DNA of 64,000 nt, taken from contig NZ_CP032485.1 in assembly GCF_006542335.1 (NCBI RefSeq), positions 529,501 through 593,500 on the forward strand, read 5' to 3'. Source of the DNA: Neokomagataea tanensis. GTDB lineage: Bacteria; Pseudomonadota; Alphaproteobacteria; Acetobacterales; Acetobacteraceae. The position numbers were made by a program, and so were the translations under genes. Each line of letters begins with the position of its first letter. The stretch's first letter is position 1. Below, in pieces: positions 36,568 through 47,710 of this stretch. The notes below the pieces were generated by a model that was not told the origin of the DNA, made no database searches, and worked only from the letters and a program-made list of their open reading frames with translations.

Positions 36568-37307
36568 TGAGTTGGGTTAGCTTTCTGCTCATCACCCTCA
36601 TCGCTTTACTGCCTGTTTTTCTCGGCCTTGCCTGGGCGCAATTGCGGGTGGGTTCGCGCCAATCTGCGCTCGCCCTCTATAGGGGGCAGCTCACAGAATT
36701 AGACCGTGACAAAAACCTTGGCTTAGTGTCCCACACCGATTACGCAGCAGCCCAACTGGAAATTCAACGCCGCCTTCTCACTGCGGACAGCTCCGTAGAA
36801 GATGTTCTCAAAACACCGCCTGCTACCCGGCAGAGTGCATGGTTGCCGTTTTTCATGCTCGGGTTGGGCATACCTAGCTGCGCAGCCTTGCTCTATTTGA
36901 GCAACGGGCACCCCTCTTTAGCGCCTGAGCCCCTCGCTGCGCGCAATACAGCGCCTGATGCACACACTTTTGCCCTCATCCAAAAGCTACAAACTTCTGT
37001 CGCGTCGTTTCCAACTGACAGCCCATCTTACGTGCCTGGGCATACGTTACTGGGACAGGTGGAGTTTCGCTCAGGCTTAACAAACGCAGCCATTGCAGAT
37101 TGGCAAGCTGCTCTTGCTGTGCAGTTTTCTCCTGATCTTGCTTTAAACCTTGCAGAAGCCATGGCAAAGCGTGACGGGCGCATCAATCGTGATACACTCA
37201 ACCTCTACCGACGCGCGCTTGCCGCCGCGCCCAACGATGCCCCTTGGCGCATGGCCGTAGAAGCGCGTATTGCTGCAGGCGAACATGATCTTGGTGAGCA
37301 ACAGTAA
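36567..37307 (+). CDS. ccmI: Cytochrome c maturation TPR protein CcmI
   Basis: Apocytochrome chaperone that binds the C-terminal end of apocytochromes with TPR repeats. The 246-residue protein has two membrane spans (SFLLITLIALLPVFLGLAWAQ and AWLPFFMLGLGIPSCAALLYL) with the cytoplasmic loop between, then a TPR domain with YVPGHTLLGQVEFRSGLTNAAIADWQAALAVQF. It starts one base before the end of ccmH (TAATG), giving tight coupling. Confidence 0.85.
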   Translation: MSWVSFLLITLIALLPVFLGLAWAQLRVGSRQSALALYRGQLTELDRDKNLGLVSHTDYAAAQLEIQRRLLTADSSVEDVLKTPPATRQSAWLPFFMLGLGIPSCAALLYLSNGHPSLAPEPLAARNTAPDAHTFALIQKLQTSVASFPTDSPSYVPGHTLLGQVEFRSGLTNAAIADWQAALAVQFSPDLALNLAEAMAKRDGRINRDTLNLYRRALAAAPNDAPWRMAVEARIAAGEHDLGEQQ

Positions 37308-37325
37308 GGATACCACCACACCGTG

Positions 37326-37622
37326 ATGCAACCGCATACTTCAGCCGTCATACCCTGCCCACTCTGCCGCGCTCCACTACGCAACACCGCTGATTTTTGC
37401 GAAAAATGTGGCGCTGAACGGCATTTTGGCCCCCGCAGAATTGAACTGATCAGCGGTATGATTGGCGGCTGTGCGCTCATCACTACGGCCTCTTTGCTTT
37501 TGCGGCCTTTCTCCCTCTGGACAGTACTGTTCGCGCTTGTCGGCATCTTTGTCGGTTTCTTTTACGCGCATGTGCGTTTTGGTGTAGATCGCTGGCTTAA
37601 AGGCGAAGGGAAACACAAATAA
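37326..37622 (+). CDS. Zinc-ribbon two-pass membrane protein
   Basis: A 98-residue protein of unknown role. The N-terminal part has a CxxC...CxxC zinc-ribbon pattern ([23 protein letters not shown]), then two transmembrane spans ([19 protein letters not shown] and [19 protein letters not shown]). A GTG one codon earlier (37323) is an alternative start. It lies 15 bases after ccmI and its stop overlaps the fumC start (TAATG), so it bridges the ccm cluster and fumC. A link to cytochrome maturation is only positional. Confidence 0.75.
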   Translation: MQPHTSAVIPCPLCRAPLRNTADFCEKCGAERHFGPRRIELISGMIGGCALITTASLLLRPFSLWTVLFALVGIFVGFFYAHVRFGVDRWLKGEGKHK

Positions 37623-39040
37623 TGAGCGCAACAGGTTTTCGTACCGAAACGGACGGCATGGGCGCTGTCGACGTCCCCGAAAACGTTCTCTGGGGCGCGC
37701 AAACGCAACGCTCTCTGCATTATTTCAGTATCGGCCGTGACCTTATGCCGCCCGAAATGATTGAGGCTTACGCATTGGTGAAGCACGCCTGCGCGTCCGC
37801 CAATGCCGAGAGCGGCCGCCTCGATGCAGACAGCGCAAACCTCATTCACGTCGTCTGCGATGAAATTATCGCGGGACAACATGACACGATGTTTCCCCTA
37901 CGTGTGTGGATGACCGGGTCTGGCACGCAATTCAACATGAACGTTAACGAAGTCATCGCCAACCGCGCCAGCCAAATCGCGGGCGCACCGCTGGGGAGTA
38001 AGACACCACTCCACCCGAATGACCACGTTAACATGGGCCAATCCACCAACTGTAATTTTCCAACGGCCATGCACGTTGCCGCCGTTTTGGGGGTCGAGCA
38101 CCGCCTCCTGCCTGCCCTTACACGACTGCGCGATGCCATCGCTGCGAAAGCAGAAGCGTGGAAAGACCTCGTTAAAGTTGGCCGAACCCACTTACAAGAC
38201 GCAGTCCCCATTACGCTTGGCCAAGAGTGGTACGGCTATGTCGGAATGTTGGACGAAAACATCAAACGCCTTGAGGCGGCACGTGACGGCCTCCTCCCCC
38301 TCGCGCTTGGTGGCACGGCTTTGGGAACAGGCGTCAATACGGATGTAGGTTTTGACCAGCGCGCCTGCTCTGCACTGGCAGAGCAAACCGGCCTTGCTTT
38401 CACTTCCGCAGAAAACAAGTTTGCTCTGCAGGGCGGGCACGATGCGCTGGTCCATCTCTCAGGCTGCTTGCGCACAACTGCCGGTGCTCTGTTTAAAATC
38501 GCAAACGATATTCGACTGTTAGCTTGCGGTCCACGTGCTGGCTTGAGCGAACTGCACTTGCCAGAAAACGAACCCGGCTCGTCCATCATGCCTGGGAAAA
38601 TCAACCCGACACAAGCCGAAGCACTAGCGATGCTCACGCTACAGGTCATGAGCAATGACGTTGCGGTTGGCCTTGGTGGCGCCAGTGGTATGCTGGACAT
38701 GAACGTCTATAAACCGCTGATAATCCAAAACGTCATGCAGGGCATAACTCTCTTAAATGATGGCGCGGAAAATTTCCGGCGCTTTCTGATCGAAGGCATC
38801 GAAGCCAACGAACACCGCCTAAAACAAGACCTGGATCGTTCTTTGGTACTTGTTACGGCTCTCTCCCCGGCAATTGGCTACGATGCAGCCTCAAAAGTCG
38901 CACACCACGCGGTTGAAACCGGGAGCAGCCCACGTGAAGCAGCACTCGCTTTAGGCTTAATGACCGGTGAGGAATATGACCGCGTGGCTGACCCTCGTCA
39001 CATGCTGCGACCGAACATCACCGTCGCCCCGAAAGTTTGA
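37622..39040 (+). CDS. fumC: Class II fumarate hydratase (fumarase C)
   Basis: Interconverts fumarate and malate in the TCA cycle. The 472-residue protein has class II architecture, with [29 protein letters not shown] and the superfamily signature [16 protein letters not shown]. The substrate-binding segment reads [13 protein letters not shown] where E. coli FumC has SSND, that is Ser-to-Thr and Asp-to-Cys changes, and NTHPE is NTDVG. These are unusual but the catalytic Ser, Lys and Asn of the signature are kept. Fumarase is much the best match, with a small chance of a relative with altered substrate. Confidence 0.92.
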   Translation: MSATGFRTETDGMGAVDVPENVLWGAQTQRSLHYFSIGRDLMPPEMIEAYALVKHACASANAESGRLDADSANLIHVVCDEIIAGQHDTMFPLRVWMTGSGTQFNMNVNEVIANRASQIAGAPLGSKTPLHPNDHVNMGQSTNCNFPTAMHVAAVLGVEHRLLPALTRLRDAIAAKAEAWKDLVKVGRTHLQDAVPITLGQEWYGYVGMLDENIKRLEAARDGLLPLALGGTALGTGVNTDVGFDQRACSALAEQTGLAFTSAENKFALQGGHDALVHLSGCLRTTAGALFKIANDIRLLACGPRAGLSELHLPENEPGSSIMPGKINPTQAEALAMLTLQVMSNDVAVGLGGASGMLDMNVYKPLIIQNVMQGITLLNDGAENFRRFLIEGIEANEHRLKQDLDRSLVLVTALSPAIGYDAASKVAHHAVETGSSPREAALALGLMTGEEYDRVADPRHMLRPNITVAPKV

Positions 39041-39083
39041 TTACAAAAACTTTACTTTGGGTCCATAGCCCCCTCGCAACAGG

Positions 39084-39123
39084 CATGGTTATTTGAAATA
39101 ATATAACCTTTCAAATAACCATG
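39084..39123 (+). terminator. 15-bp perfect hairpin between fumC and carboxypeptidase gene
   Basis: CATGGTTATTTGAAA (39084-39098) and TTTCAAATAACCATG (39109-39123) form a perfect stem with a ten-base loop. It lies 44 bases after fumC and 16 bases before the next start. The AT-rich stem has no T-run, so a role in the next gene's leader is also possible. Confidence 0.6.
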
Positions 39124-39139
39124 TTAGGGCTAGCTTTTC

Positions 39140-40627
39140 ATGCGGTTTTCTTTCCGGGCGGCACTCCTCTCCTGTGCTCTTTTCGGTGCAGCAACCATTT
39201 CCTCAGCCCACGCAGCAGACGCTGCCAAGCCAACCCCCGCTGCTGGCACAAATGACGACCACTTTACCGGCGTCGCGGCTTTGTTGCCCGCTGACAGCGT
39301 TACGAAACACCATTACGGCTCAATTGCTTACACGGCTCATGCTGGCACTCTAACCTTGCGGGATGCAAAGGGCGCCCCTTCAGCACGCGTGTTTTACGTT
39401 GCTTACACAAAAGACGGAGCAACGGCCGCCAAGCGGCCTGTCGCTTTCTTCTTCAACGGCGGACCGGGCGGCGGCACAGCTTATCTGCACCTCGGCGCCG
39501 CTGGCCCCGTTGCGCTGACTATGCCGAGCAAAGACCCGACTGACGGTGCACATGCCACATTGGGCGATAACCCTGATAGCTGGCTCCCCGGCACCGATAT
39601 GGTTTTTATTGATGCCATTGGCACCGGCTACTCCCGCGCGACTGACCCAACCAAAGCTGCCGCCCAGTTTTACGGCGTTAAGCAGGATGCAAGCGCTTTT
39701 GCTAAAGTCATCCAACTCTGGATTGCTCAAAATAATCGTCAGGAATCCCCTCATTACCTCGTAGGGGAGAGCTATGGCGGTATCCGCGCCATTCAGGTCG
39801 CCAATGCGCTGCAAATGGAACAAAATACGCTGCTTGATGGCCTCGTGATGCTTTCACCAGCCATCGAAATGCCTCTGCTTGATACGGAAGATAACCCCCT
39901 TTCAGCAGCTCTCATGCTGCCTACCCTGATCTCCGCTCATCAAAGCCCCAATACGACACCTGAGAGCGCTGACGCCGCTTACCAATGGGCCATGAGCACG
40001 TATCTGACCAAGATTGCTGGCCGCCTGACGGACAAAGACAGCGCATTTTACCACGACGTCGCTGAGCGCACCGGCTTGCCGGAAAGCGTAATTACACGCC
40101 AGCACGGTGTGCCAGCTGTTGGCTCGCACGATGTGATGTCTATAGATGGCCGCCTGCATGGCTTGTATGATTACACCCAAACCATTGCCGACCCAGCCGC
40201 TGATGGGCTTGACGAAAGCCCAGATCCAACGCTGTTCGGCTTTGGGCGTGCCTACGGAAACGCGTTCTCGGGCTATGCTGCTAATGCATTGGGTTTCCAT
40301 ACACCCCTGACCTATGACCTCTTATCGTTATCCGTAAACGCAAGCTGGAAATGGAGCGAAGGTGGCCCGAGCCCGGTCCATCAAATTCCGGTTCTAAATC
40401 GCTTGCTCGCGCTGAACCCCTCAATGCGCATTTTCGTGGCAAACGGCTATTATGATCTTGCCTGCCCATTCGGTACTGCCCACTGGCTGAAAGATCACCT
40501 TACGGTTGGTTCTGAGCGCGTTTCACTGCACCTGTATCAAGGCGGTCATATGCTTTACCTCCGCCCAGAAAGTCGTCACGCCTTTGCCAGCGATGTTCAA
40601 AAATGGTTAGAAGCTGACACCCATTGA
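39140..40627 (+). CDS. S10 family serine carboxypeptidase, exported
   Basis: A 495-residue exported peptidase of the S10 (carboxypeptidase Y-like) family. A signal peptide ends near SSAHA. The nucleophile is Ser211 in GESYGG, with the oxyanion region AFFFNGGPGGGTAYLHLG. The remaining triad members are likely in GYYDLACPFG (Asp) and QGGHMLYL (His). Such peptidases in acetic acid bacteria act in the periplasm or outside; substrates are unknown. A 15-bp hairpin is just before the start codon. Confidence 0.93.
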   Translation: MRFSFRAALLSCALFGAATISSAHAADAAKPTPAAGTNDDHFTGVAALLPADSVTKHHYGSIAYTAHAGTLTLRDAKGAPSARVFYVAYTKDGATAAKRPVAFFFNGGPGGGTAYLHLGAAGPVALTMPSKDPTDGAHATLGDNPDSWLPGTDMVFIDAIGTGYSRATDPTKAAAQFYGVKQDASAFAKVIQLWIAQNNRQESPHYLVGESYGGIRAIQVANALQMEQNTLLDGLVMLSPAIEMPLLDTEDNPLSAALMLPTLISAHQSPNTTPESADAAYQWAMSTYLTKIAGRLTDKDSAFYHDVAERTGLPESVITRQHGVPAVGSHDVMSIDGRLHGLYDYTQTIADPAADGLDESPDPTLFGFGRAYGNAFSGYAANALGFHTPLTYDLLSLSVNASWKWSEGGPSPVHQIPVLNRLLALNPSMRIFVANGYYDLACPFGTAHWLKDHLTVGSERVSLHLYQGGHMLYLRPESRHAFASDVQKWLEADTH

Positions 40628-40743
40628 AATCATAGAATTTAAATATCGGCGCATACTCTTTTCTGAATGTAAAAAATACTCATTGCGCTATAGTGAGTGG
40701 TATTCATTTACCACTCACCTCCTTACTTTGGAAAAACGCACCC

Positions 40744-42896
40744 GTGGTTTCCTTGCATGTACCTCCACAAAGTAAGCATCAGGACTTCTCACCAGAAGCT
40801 CTGACGACATGCGATAAGGAGCCGATTCATCGTCCGGGGGGATCCAAAGCTACGGCCTGCTTCTTGTCGCTCACGCAGAAAATCTGAAAATCATCTCCGG
40901 TGCAGGCGAACTGGAAGACCGACTGTGCCCTGACTGGCTGGGCCGCTCTTTAAGCGAAATATTAGCCATACCAGAAGAAATTTTACGGCAAAAACAACCC
41001 TCTCCCCACAATGCCTGCATAAGAGAGATTAGTGGCCAAGCACTCTCTATTATTCTTCACTATATTACTGATTTCATCATTGCGGAACTCGAACCCCAGC
41101 CCATCCACCCCCTCGATACGTCCCAAATATTAGGGGATATCGACAGTATTGCTGAGCGCTTTGAGCGAGGCCCTAACGTTACAACTATTTGCCGACAGGG
41201 CGCCGATGCTTTCCGTAGAATTACTGGCTTTGACCGTGTTCTGGTTTTCCAATTTCTTGATAACGGAAATGGTCGCGTCGTAGCGGAAAGCCGTAATGAC
41301 AACTTCCCTTCTCTGATACACCACCACTTCCCTGCAAGTGACATCCCAAAACAAGCACGCGCTCTCTATTTACAAAACCGCGTCCGCTCTATTCCCGATG
41401 CACGGACAGTCGCGGCCCCATTACGGCCCGCTTTGCCTGAGCTCGCTATGCTGGACCTGAGCTCGGTGCAGATGAGAGCGATATCGCCCGTTCACCTACA
41501 ATATATGCTGAATATGGATGTGACAGCATCTGCATCGGTATCGCTTGTTATTGATGGGGTTTTGTGGGGGCTCCTTACCTGCCACCATAAAACCCCTCAC
41601 TTACTAACCCGCGAGACACGCACAATCTGCCGCACATTTGCGGGCATTATGTCTCGCCAAATACACGCAAAAGAAGAACTAATCACTTACCAAGAACGAC
41701 TGCGTTTAAAGAATATTCTCGATACAATTCCCTCCTACTTCATTATTTCCGAAACACTTGAAACAGCATTACGCATCAACTGCCTTCATTTTATGAAGCT
41801 CTTACCCTGCGATGGTTTTGCGGTCGTAAGTTCAGACGGCGTTTCCCGCCACGGTATGCTGCCACCTAATGCAGCATTACATGAAATCCAAATATGGCTC
41901 ATGAAGCACAGCCCTGCGGGCCTCTACACACATGACCATTTGCAGGAAGTCTATCCGCCGGCGGCTGCGTGGCCAGATCAAATGGCAGGCCTAACCGCCA
42001 TTACCTTACCATTCGCCCCCACCTTGACCCTGATCTGGAGCCGGGCGGAGGTCATTCAAACCATCGAGTGGGCCGGAAACCCGCACAAACTGACGGATAC
42101 GACGGAAGGGGTCCTACAGCCCCGTCATTCCTTTGATACATGGCGGCAAACCGTAACGGGCCGAACCCTCCCATGGTCCAACGACCACATTCAAGCAGCA
42201 AGTAAGTTACGCCAACTGCTTCTAACCGAGCATCACAAGCGCATGCTCACCGCGCTAAACACGCGCTTGGAAGCAACCTTGCTGGAGCGCGAAGCACTGC
42301 TTGAAGAGAAAGATATTTTCATCCGTGAGGTCAATCACCGCGTCCAAAACTCGCTTCAGATGGTCTCAGCTTTTCTGCACTTGCAAAGCCGCTCAGCCCA
42401 TTCAAAAGAGACAGCCTCCGCGTTGAATGAAGCCCAGAAGCGCGTCTCAGCAATTAACCTTGTTCACCGCCGTCTTTATCAAGACAAGCACCTCGGCGTC
42501 GTAGATCTTGGCCGCTATTTGGAAGAGTTGATCGAAGATGTCGTTACATCCTGCGGCCCTGAGTGGCGCAAGGAACTACAAGTATCCCTGACTTCCATCA
42601 CCCTCGAAGTTGACCGGGCAATACATATCGGCCTTATCGTGACAGAACTGCTCATAAACGCCAGCAAATACGCTTATGGCGGCCAGGCAGGGCCACTGCA
42701 CATCAGCCTAACCCAACGGGGCGAGAGATTAACATTACAGGTGGCAGATCAGGGGGAGAGCCTAGGCTCGCCTTCCAAAGGCGAAGGCTTTGGGCGTCGG
42801 ATGATACGACACGTGGTAGGGACGCTTGGCGGAACAATGGAATATACTGATTTACAGCCCGGGCTGTCCGCCACGCTTAGCCTGCCAATACATTAA
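40744..42896 (+). CDS. Bacteriophytochrome sensor histidine kinase (HisKA_2), frameshifted as read
   Basis: Red/far-red light sensor. The N terminus has Cys23 in LTTCDKEPIHRPGG, the expected biliverdin attachment site, then PAS (IQSYGLLLVAHAENL), GAF with TGFDRVLVFQF, PASDIP, and SPVHLQYMLNMDV, a PHY domain with RHSFDTWR, and a HisKA_2/HATPase module (EVNHRVQNSLQMVSAFLHLQ, NASKYAYGG). The first frame breaks after HRPGG at six G (40836-40841); one extra G gives HRPGGIQSYG and 717 residues. The start is uncertain (GTG 40744, or 40693 further up). No response regulator or haem oxygenase is next to it. Confidence 0.9.
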
Positions 42897-42903
42897 CAAA
42901 AGA

Positions 42904-42970
42904 CCGTATCAGCGCCGGGACTTATCCCAGCGCTAATACGGTGAGTAATCTGGTTAGTGAACCAGATTAC
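42904..42970. terminator. Double hairpin between bacteriophytochrome and purF
   Basis: Two hairpins stand in tandem. One is CCGTATCAGCGCCGGG / CCCAGCGCTAATACGG (42904-42919 / 42926-42941) with few mismatches. The other is GTAATCTGGTT / AACCAGATTAC (42945-42955 / 42960-42970), perfect and holding the purF stop codon in its loop. They lie between convergent genes and can serve both. Confidence 0.75.
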
Positions 42971-44393
42971 CTTCCTTATCGACGAGCGAGATCGGGTAGT
43001 CACCAGTAAAGCAAGCGTCACAGTAACGCGTTGCACCTTCTGCCCGGCCATTATGGCCAAGCGCGCGATAGAGACCATCAAAGCTTACGAATGCCAAGCT
43101 CTCTACCCCAATGGCCTTAGCCATCTCTTCAACTGTATGAGTAGCAGCCATCAGCTTGCTCTCTTCGGGGGTATCAATACCGTAGAAGCAAGGATGCTTC
43201 GTTGGCGGGGACGTAATGCGCATATGCACTTCCGTTGCCCCAGCCGCACGCACCATGTCGACAATTTTGCGGGATGTTGTGCCACGGACAATCGAATCAT
43301 CGACCAAAATCACGCGCTTTCCAGCAAGCACCGCACGATTGGCTGAGTGCTTCATCTTTACGCCAAGATTTCGGATCTGGTCTGTCGGCTCAATAAACGT
43401 CCGACCAACATAGTGATTGCGGATGATCCCAAGTTCAAAAGGTATATTGCTTTGAGCCGCATAACCTACAGCGGATGGAACGCCGGAATCAGGCACTGGC
43501 ACCACCACGTCAGCTTCCACGCCACTTTCCAAAGCCAATTCTGCGCCAATCTTCTTCCGCGCTTCATATACTGGGACATGTTCCAGTACAGAGTCCGGCC
43601 GCGCGAAGTAGATGTGTTCAAACACGCAAAAACGTGCGCCTTGGTCACCGAACGGGTGCAGTGAACGGATGCCGGTTTCATCAATGACAACAACTTCGCC
43701 CGGCTCAATGTCTCGTACGTATTCAGCGCCGATGATGTCGAGAGCACATGTCTCGGAAGAGAGAACCCAGCCACCATTCCCGACCTCATGACCGGGCAGA
43801 CGGCCCAGTACCAAAGGACGCACGCCCAGCGGATCACGCATCCCGATCAGGCCATCATTTGGTGTGAGGGTAATTAAGGAATAAGCCCCCTTCACCTGTT
43901 TTACAGCGTCAAGGAAACGATCCAGCACGTTGGAATATAGTGAGATCGCAATCAGATGAATAAACACTTCCGTGTCTGTCATAGATTGGAAGATACAACC
44001 GCGCTTCACCAACGCCTGTTTCAGCGTTGCTGAATTCGTCAGATTACCGTTATGCGCGACGGACAAGCCGCCAAACTCATAATCCGCATAAAGCGGCTGA
44101 ACGTTGCGTACGTGTGTGCCGCCTGTCGTCGCATAACGGTTATGGCCAATCGCGACAGGGCCCGGCAACGATGCAATGACACGGCTGTCACCAAACACCT
44201 CACCAACTAGACCAAGGCCTTTATGCTGGTGGAAGCGCTCACCGTCATAGGAGACAATGCCGGCGGCCTCTTGGCCACGATGCTGTAGAGCGTGCAGACC
44301 CAGGGCAGTCAACGCCGCAGCGTCCGGAACGCCCCAAACACCAAACACGCCGCATTCTTCATAAGGGCGGTTGGAGGTTTCGTTCAGGTTCAT
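42954..44393 (-). CDS. purF: Amidophosphoribosyltransferase
   Basis: First committed step of purine synthesis, PRPP plus glutamine to phosphoribosylamine. The 479-residue enzyme is an Ntn-type glutamine amidotransferase: the propeptide MNLNETSNRPYEE precedes the catalytic Cys14 in CGVFGVWG. GLHALQHRGQEAAGI and HNRYATTGG are glutaminase motifs, and the phosphoribosyltransferase domain has the PRPP loop VILVDDSIVRGTT. A Cys near the C terminus (ATRYCDACFTGDYP) matches the iron-sulfur-type PurF. It lies 28 bases downstream of cvpA on the same strand. Confidence 0.97.
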   Translation of the reverse strand: MNLNETSNRPYEECGVFGVWGVPDAAALTALGLHALQHRGQEAAGIVSYDGERFHQHKGLGLVGEVFGDSRVIASLPGPVAIGHNRYATTGGTHVRNVQPLYADYEFGGLSVAHNGNLTNSATLKQALVKRGCIFQSMTDTEVFIHLIAISLYSNVLDRFLDAVKQVKGAYSLITLTPNDGLIGMRDPLGVRPLVLGRLPGHEVGNGGWVLSSETCALDIIGAEYVRDIEPGEVVVIDETGIRSLHPFGDQGARFCVFEHIYFARPDSVLEHVPVYEARKKIGAELALESGVEADVVVPVPDSGVPSAVGYAAQSNIPFELGIIRNHYVGRTFIEPTDQIRNLGVKMKHSANRAVLAGKRVILVDDSIVRGTTSRKIVDMVRAAGATEVHMRITSPPTKHPCFYGIDTPEESKLMAATHTVEEMAKAIGVESLAFVSFDGLYRALGHNGRAEGATRYCDACFTGDYPISLVDKEGNLVH

Positions 44394-44421
44394 CGCAGCG
44401 TAGCCTTTCCACTAGACGGTC

Positions 44422-44997
44422 TCACGGGGCGTCATGGCCGCTTGTTGCCGACGATGCAAGATGCGAACGCCAAGACGAGGGCAGATAGCCAACCAAACGC
44501 GTCTCTCCTGCAACAATATATGGCGCGGTGAGACTTCCTTGCATCAGATAGGACGTCATCGCACCAAAAGAAGCCCCCGCAATCAAACAAAATGCGACCA
44601 CGACCAAATAACCGCGAAAAACCCCGTAAGCGAAGCCTAGCAAACGGTCCACACCGCTCAAGAGGCCCGTCCGTGCGAGCGCGGCAATTTTACGCCCGAC
44701 CATAGCTAGGAAAAGCAGCGTCACCACAAAAACCAGCGTGCCGCTCAGAACCTGTAATAACCAGACGTCTTGGATGTAGGGTGCCAGATATGGCTCAAAC
44801 ATCATGTGCAGGCGATTCGTCACGACGATCGCCATAATCCATGAGAATAGACCCGATACCTCAGTCGCAAAGCCACGAAAGCTGCCCCAAATACCTGAAA
44901 GCAGCACCAAAATCAGTACGACATCATCGAAATGCGTCAATGTCTTGAGAGACGCCTGAGTTAAATCGCTAAAGCTTTGCATGATGCAGAGTAGCAT
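44422..44997 (-). CDS. cvpA: CvpA family membrane protein
   Basis: A 191-residue four-span membrane protein of the CvpA family, named for colicin V production; in many bacteria it lies next to purF, as here. Hydrophobic spans include VVLILVLLSGIWGSFRGF (also the family motif), TEVSGLFSWIMAIVV, LVFVVTLLFLAMVG, and GYLVVVAFCLIAGASF. LLSGVDRLLGFAYGVFRG is the characteristic conserved block. Starts at 44997 or 44982 are both possible. Confidence 0.93.
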   Translation of the reverse strand: MLLCIMQSFSDLTQASLKTLTHFDDVVLILVLLSGIWGSFRGFATEVSGLFSWIMAIVVTNRLHMMFEPYLAPYIQDVWLLQVLSGTLVFVVTLLFLAMVGRKIAALARTGLLSGVDRLLGFAYGVFRGYLVVVAFCLIAGASFGAMTSYLMQGSLTAPYIVAGETRLVGYLPSSWRSHLASSATSGHDAP

Positions 44998-45051
44998 ACC
45001 CTAAATTTGCACTAGAGTCTTATTTTGTTCTCAAACGTGATCGGGCGTTGA

Positions 45052-45354
45052 TCATGGTAACTTCGTTGAGCGGTAACGGCCATTTTTCGTTGGTCTTATA
45101 CCCTGCTCACGCAGTTCTTCAGCGAGCTGCAACCGCGCCTCAAGCTCTTCCCACACATCTTGCGTGTCTATCGAACGTTTTTGCCAAATTTTTCCTAAAT
45201 GGCGCAGCAGACTGGCGCTCTCACGCACAAGGCCCGCGCGGTTATTTTGCATGACCTGCACGACGCAATGCGCGGCACATCCACCAGCTTTAGTGGCTAA
45301 GCGATTGACACTCTTATCATAATTGAAAGGGGGATTTTGTTCTTTACGAGGCAT
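45052..45354 (-). CDS. HisE-like protein lacking catalytic metal ligands
   Basis: A 100-residue helical protein. The segment AHCVVQVMQNNRAGLVRESASLLRHLGKIWQKRSIDTQDVWEELEARL closely resembles the helix pair of phosphoribosyl-ATP pyrophosphohydrolase (HisE: EAVEVVIAA...LVSESADLLYHLLVL...VWAELERR). The KxGEEA metal-binding block is replaced by TKAGGCAAH, so acidic ligands are gone and the enzyme is probably inactive. It begins MPRKEQNPPF after GGGGG and ends in a basic tail GRYRSTKLP. No histidine genes lie nearby. HisE-like descent is inference. Confidence 0.65.
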   Translation of the reverse strand: MPRKEQNPPFNYDKSVNRLATKAGGCAAHCVVQVMQNNRAGLVRESASLLRHLGKIWQKRSIDTQDVWEELEARLQLAEELREQGIRPTKNGRYRSTKLP

Positions 45355-45366
45355 CCCCCAGATAAT

Positions 45367-45389
45367 GCGTAAGTTTGTTTAACTTACGC
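45367..45389 (-). terminator. Hairpin after thiC
   Basis: GCGTAAGTT and AACTTACGC form a perfect 9-bp stem with a five-base loop, 35 bases past the thiC stop and just before the HisE-like gene. The stem lacks a following T-run. Confidence 0.65.
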
Positions 45390-45423
45390 AAGACCTCGGT
45401 GCTAGAATGATAAATTATTTCTC

Positions 45424-47295
<1,872 letters not shown>

Positions 47296-47357
47296 TCACC
47301 CCAACGGGGGAAGACACGAAACGACAGACCTCACGAGTCCAAGCGCCCTGCATAACC

Positions 47358-47495
47358 ATTCCCTCCGCCGGTCCTAACCGGATCAGGTTCCCCGGACGAC
47401 ACCATGGCGCCCGGCAGGGTCGTCACACCGCTCTTTGCCACAAACAAAGAACCAATGACCTCTCAGCTTCGTAGGTGAAGCTCCCCCTGGTGACT
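47358..47495 (-). ncRNA. TPP riboswitch (THI element) for thiC
   Basis: On the minus strand the leader holds the classic THI blocks: CAGGGGGAGC, GCTGAGAGG, then GAACCTGATCCGGTTAGGACCGG and CGGAGGGA. These are the TPP-binding core. The insert between the halves (CTTTGTTTGTGGCAAAGAG and so on) forms an additional variable stem (P3/P3a). TPP binding is expected to repress thiC. Confidence 0.95.
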
Positions 47496-47649
47496 TTAGG
47501 ATTCACGGCTTGGAGCTGCTTTGTCAATAAATCATTCAAATAACGAGGCCTCACATCGTCGTGTCTCAGATTCCACCCTGAAAATATGTGCTTTTTATAC
47601 AACAATCCTCCAGCCAAAAACTTGACACATAAAATAACAATTTACTGAA

Positions 47650-47668
47650 AATGAGAATTATTATCATT
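47650..47668 (+). promoter_or_regulatory. Fur box upstream of TonB receptor gene
   Basis: AATGAGAATTATTATCATT matches the Fur operator consensus closely (GATAATGATAATCATTATC) and lies 42 bases before the receptor start. Iron-replete Fur binding is expected to repress the receptor. Confidence 0.8.
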
Positions 47669-47710
47669 AGCAAATCTGTAAAAATTTTTACAATTTAATG
47701 GAATAAAGAC

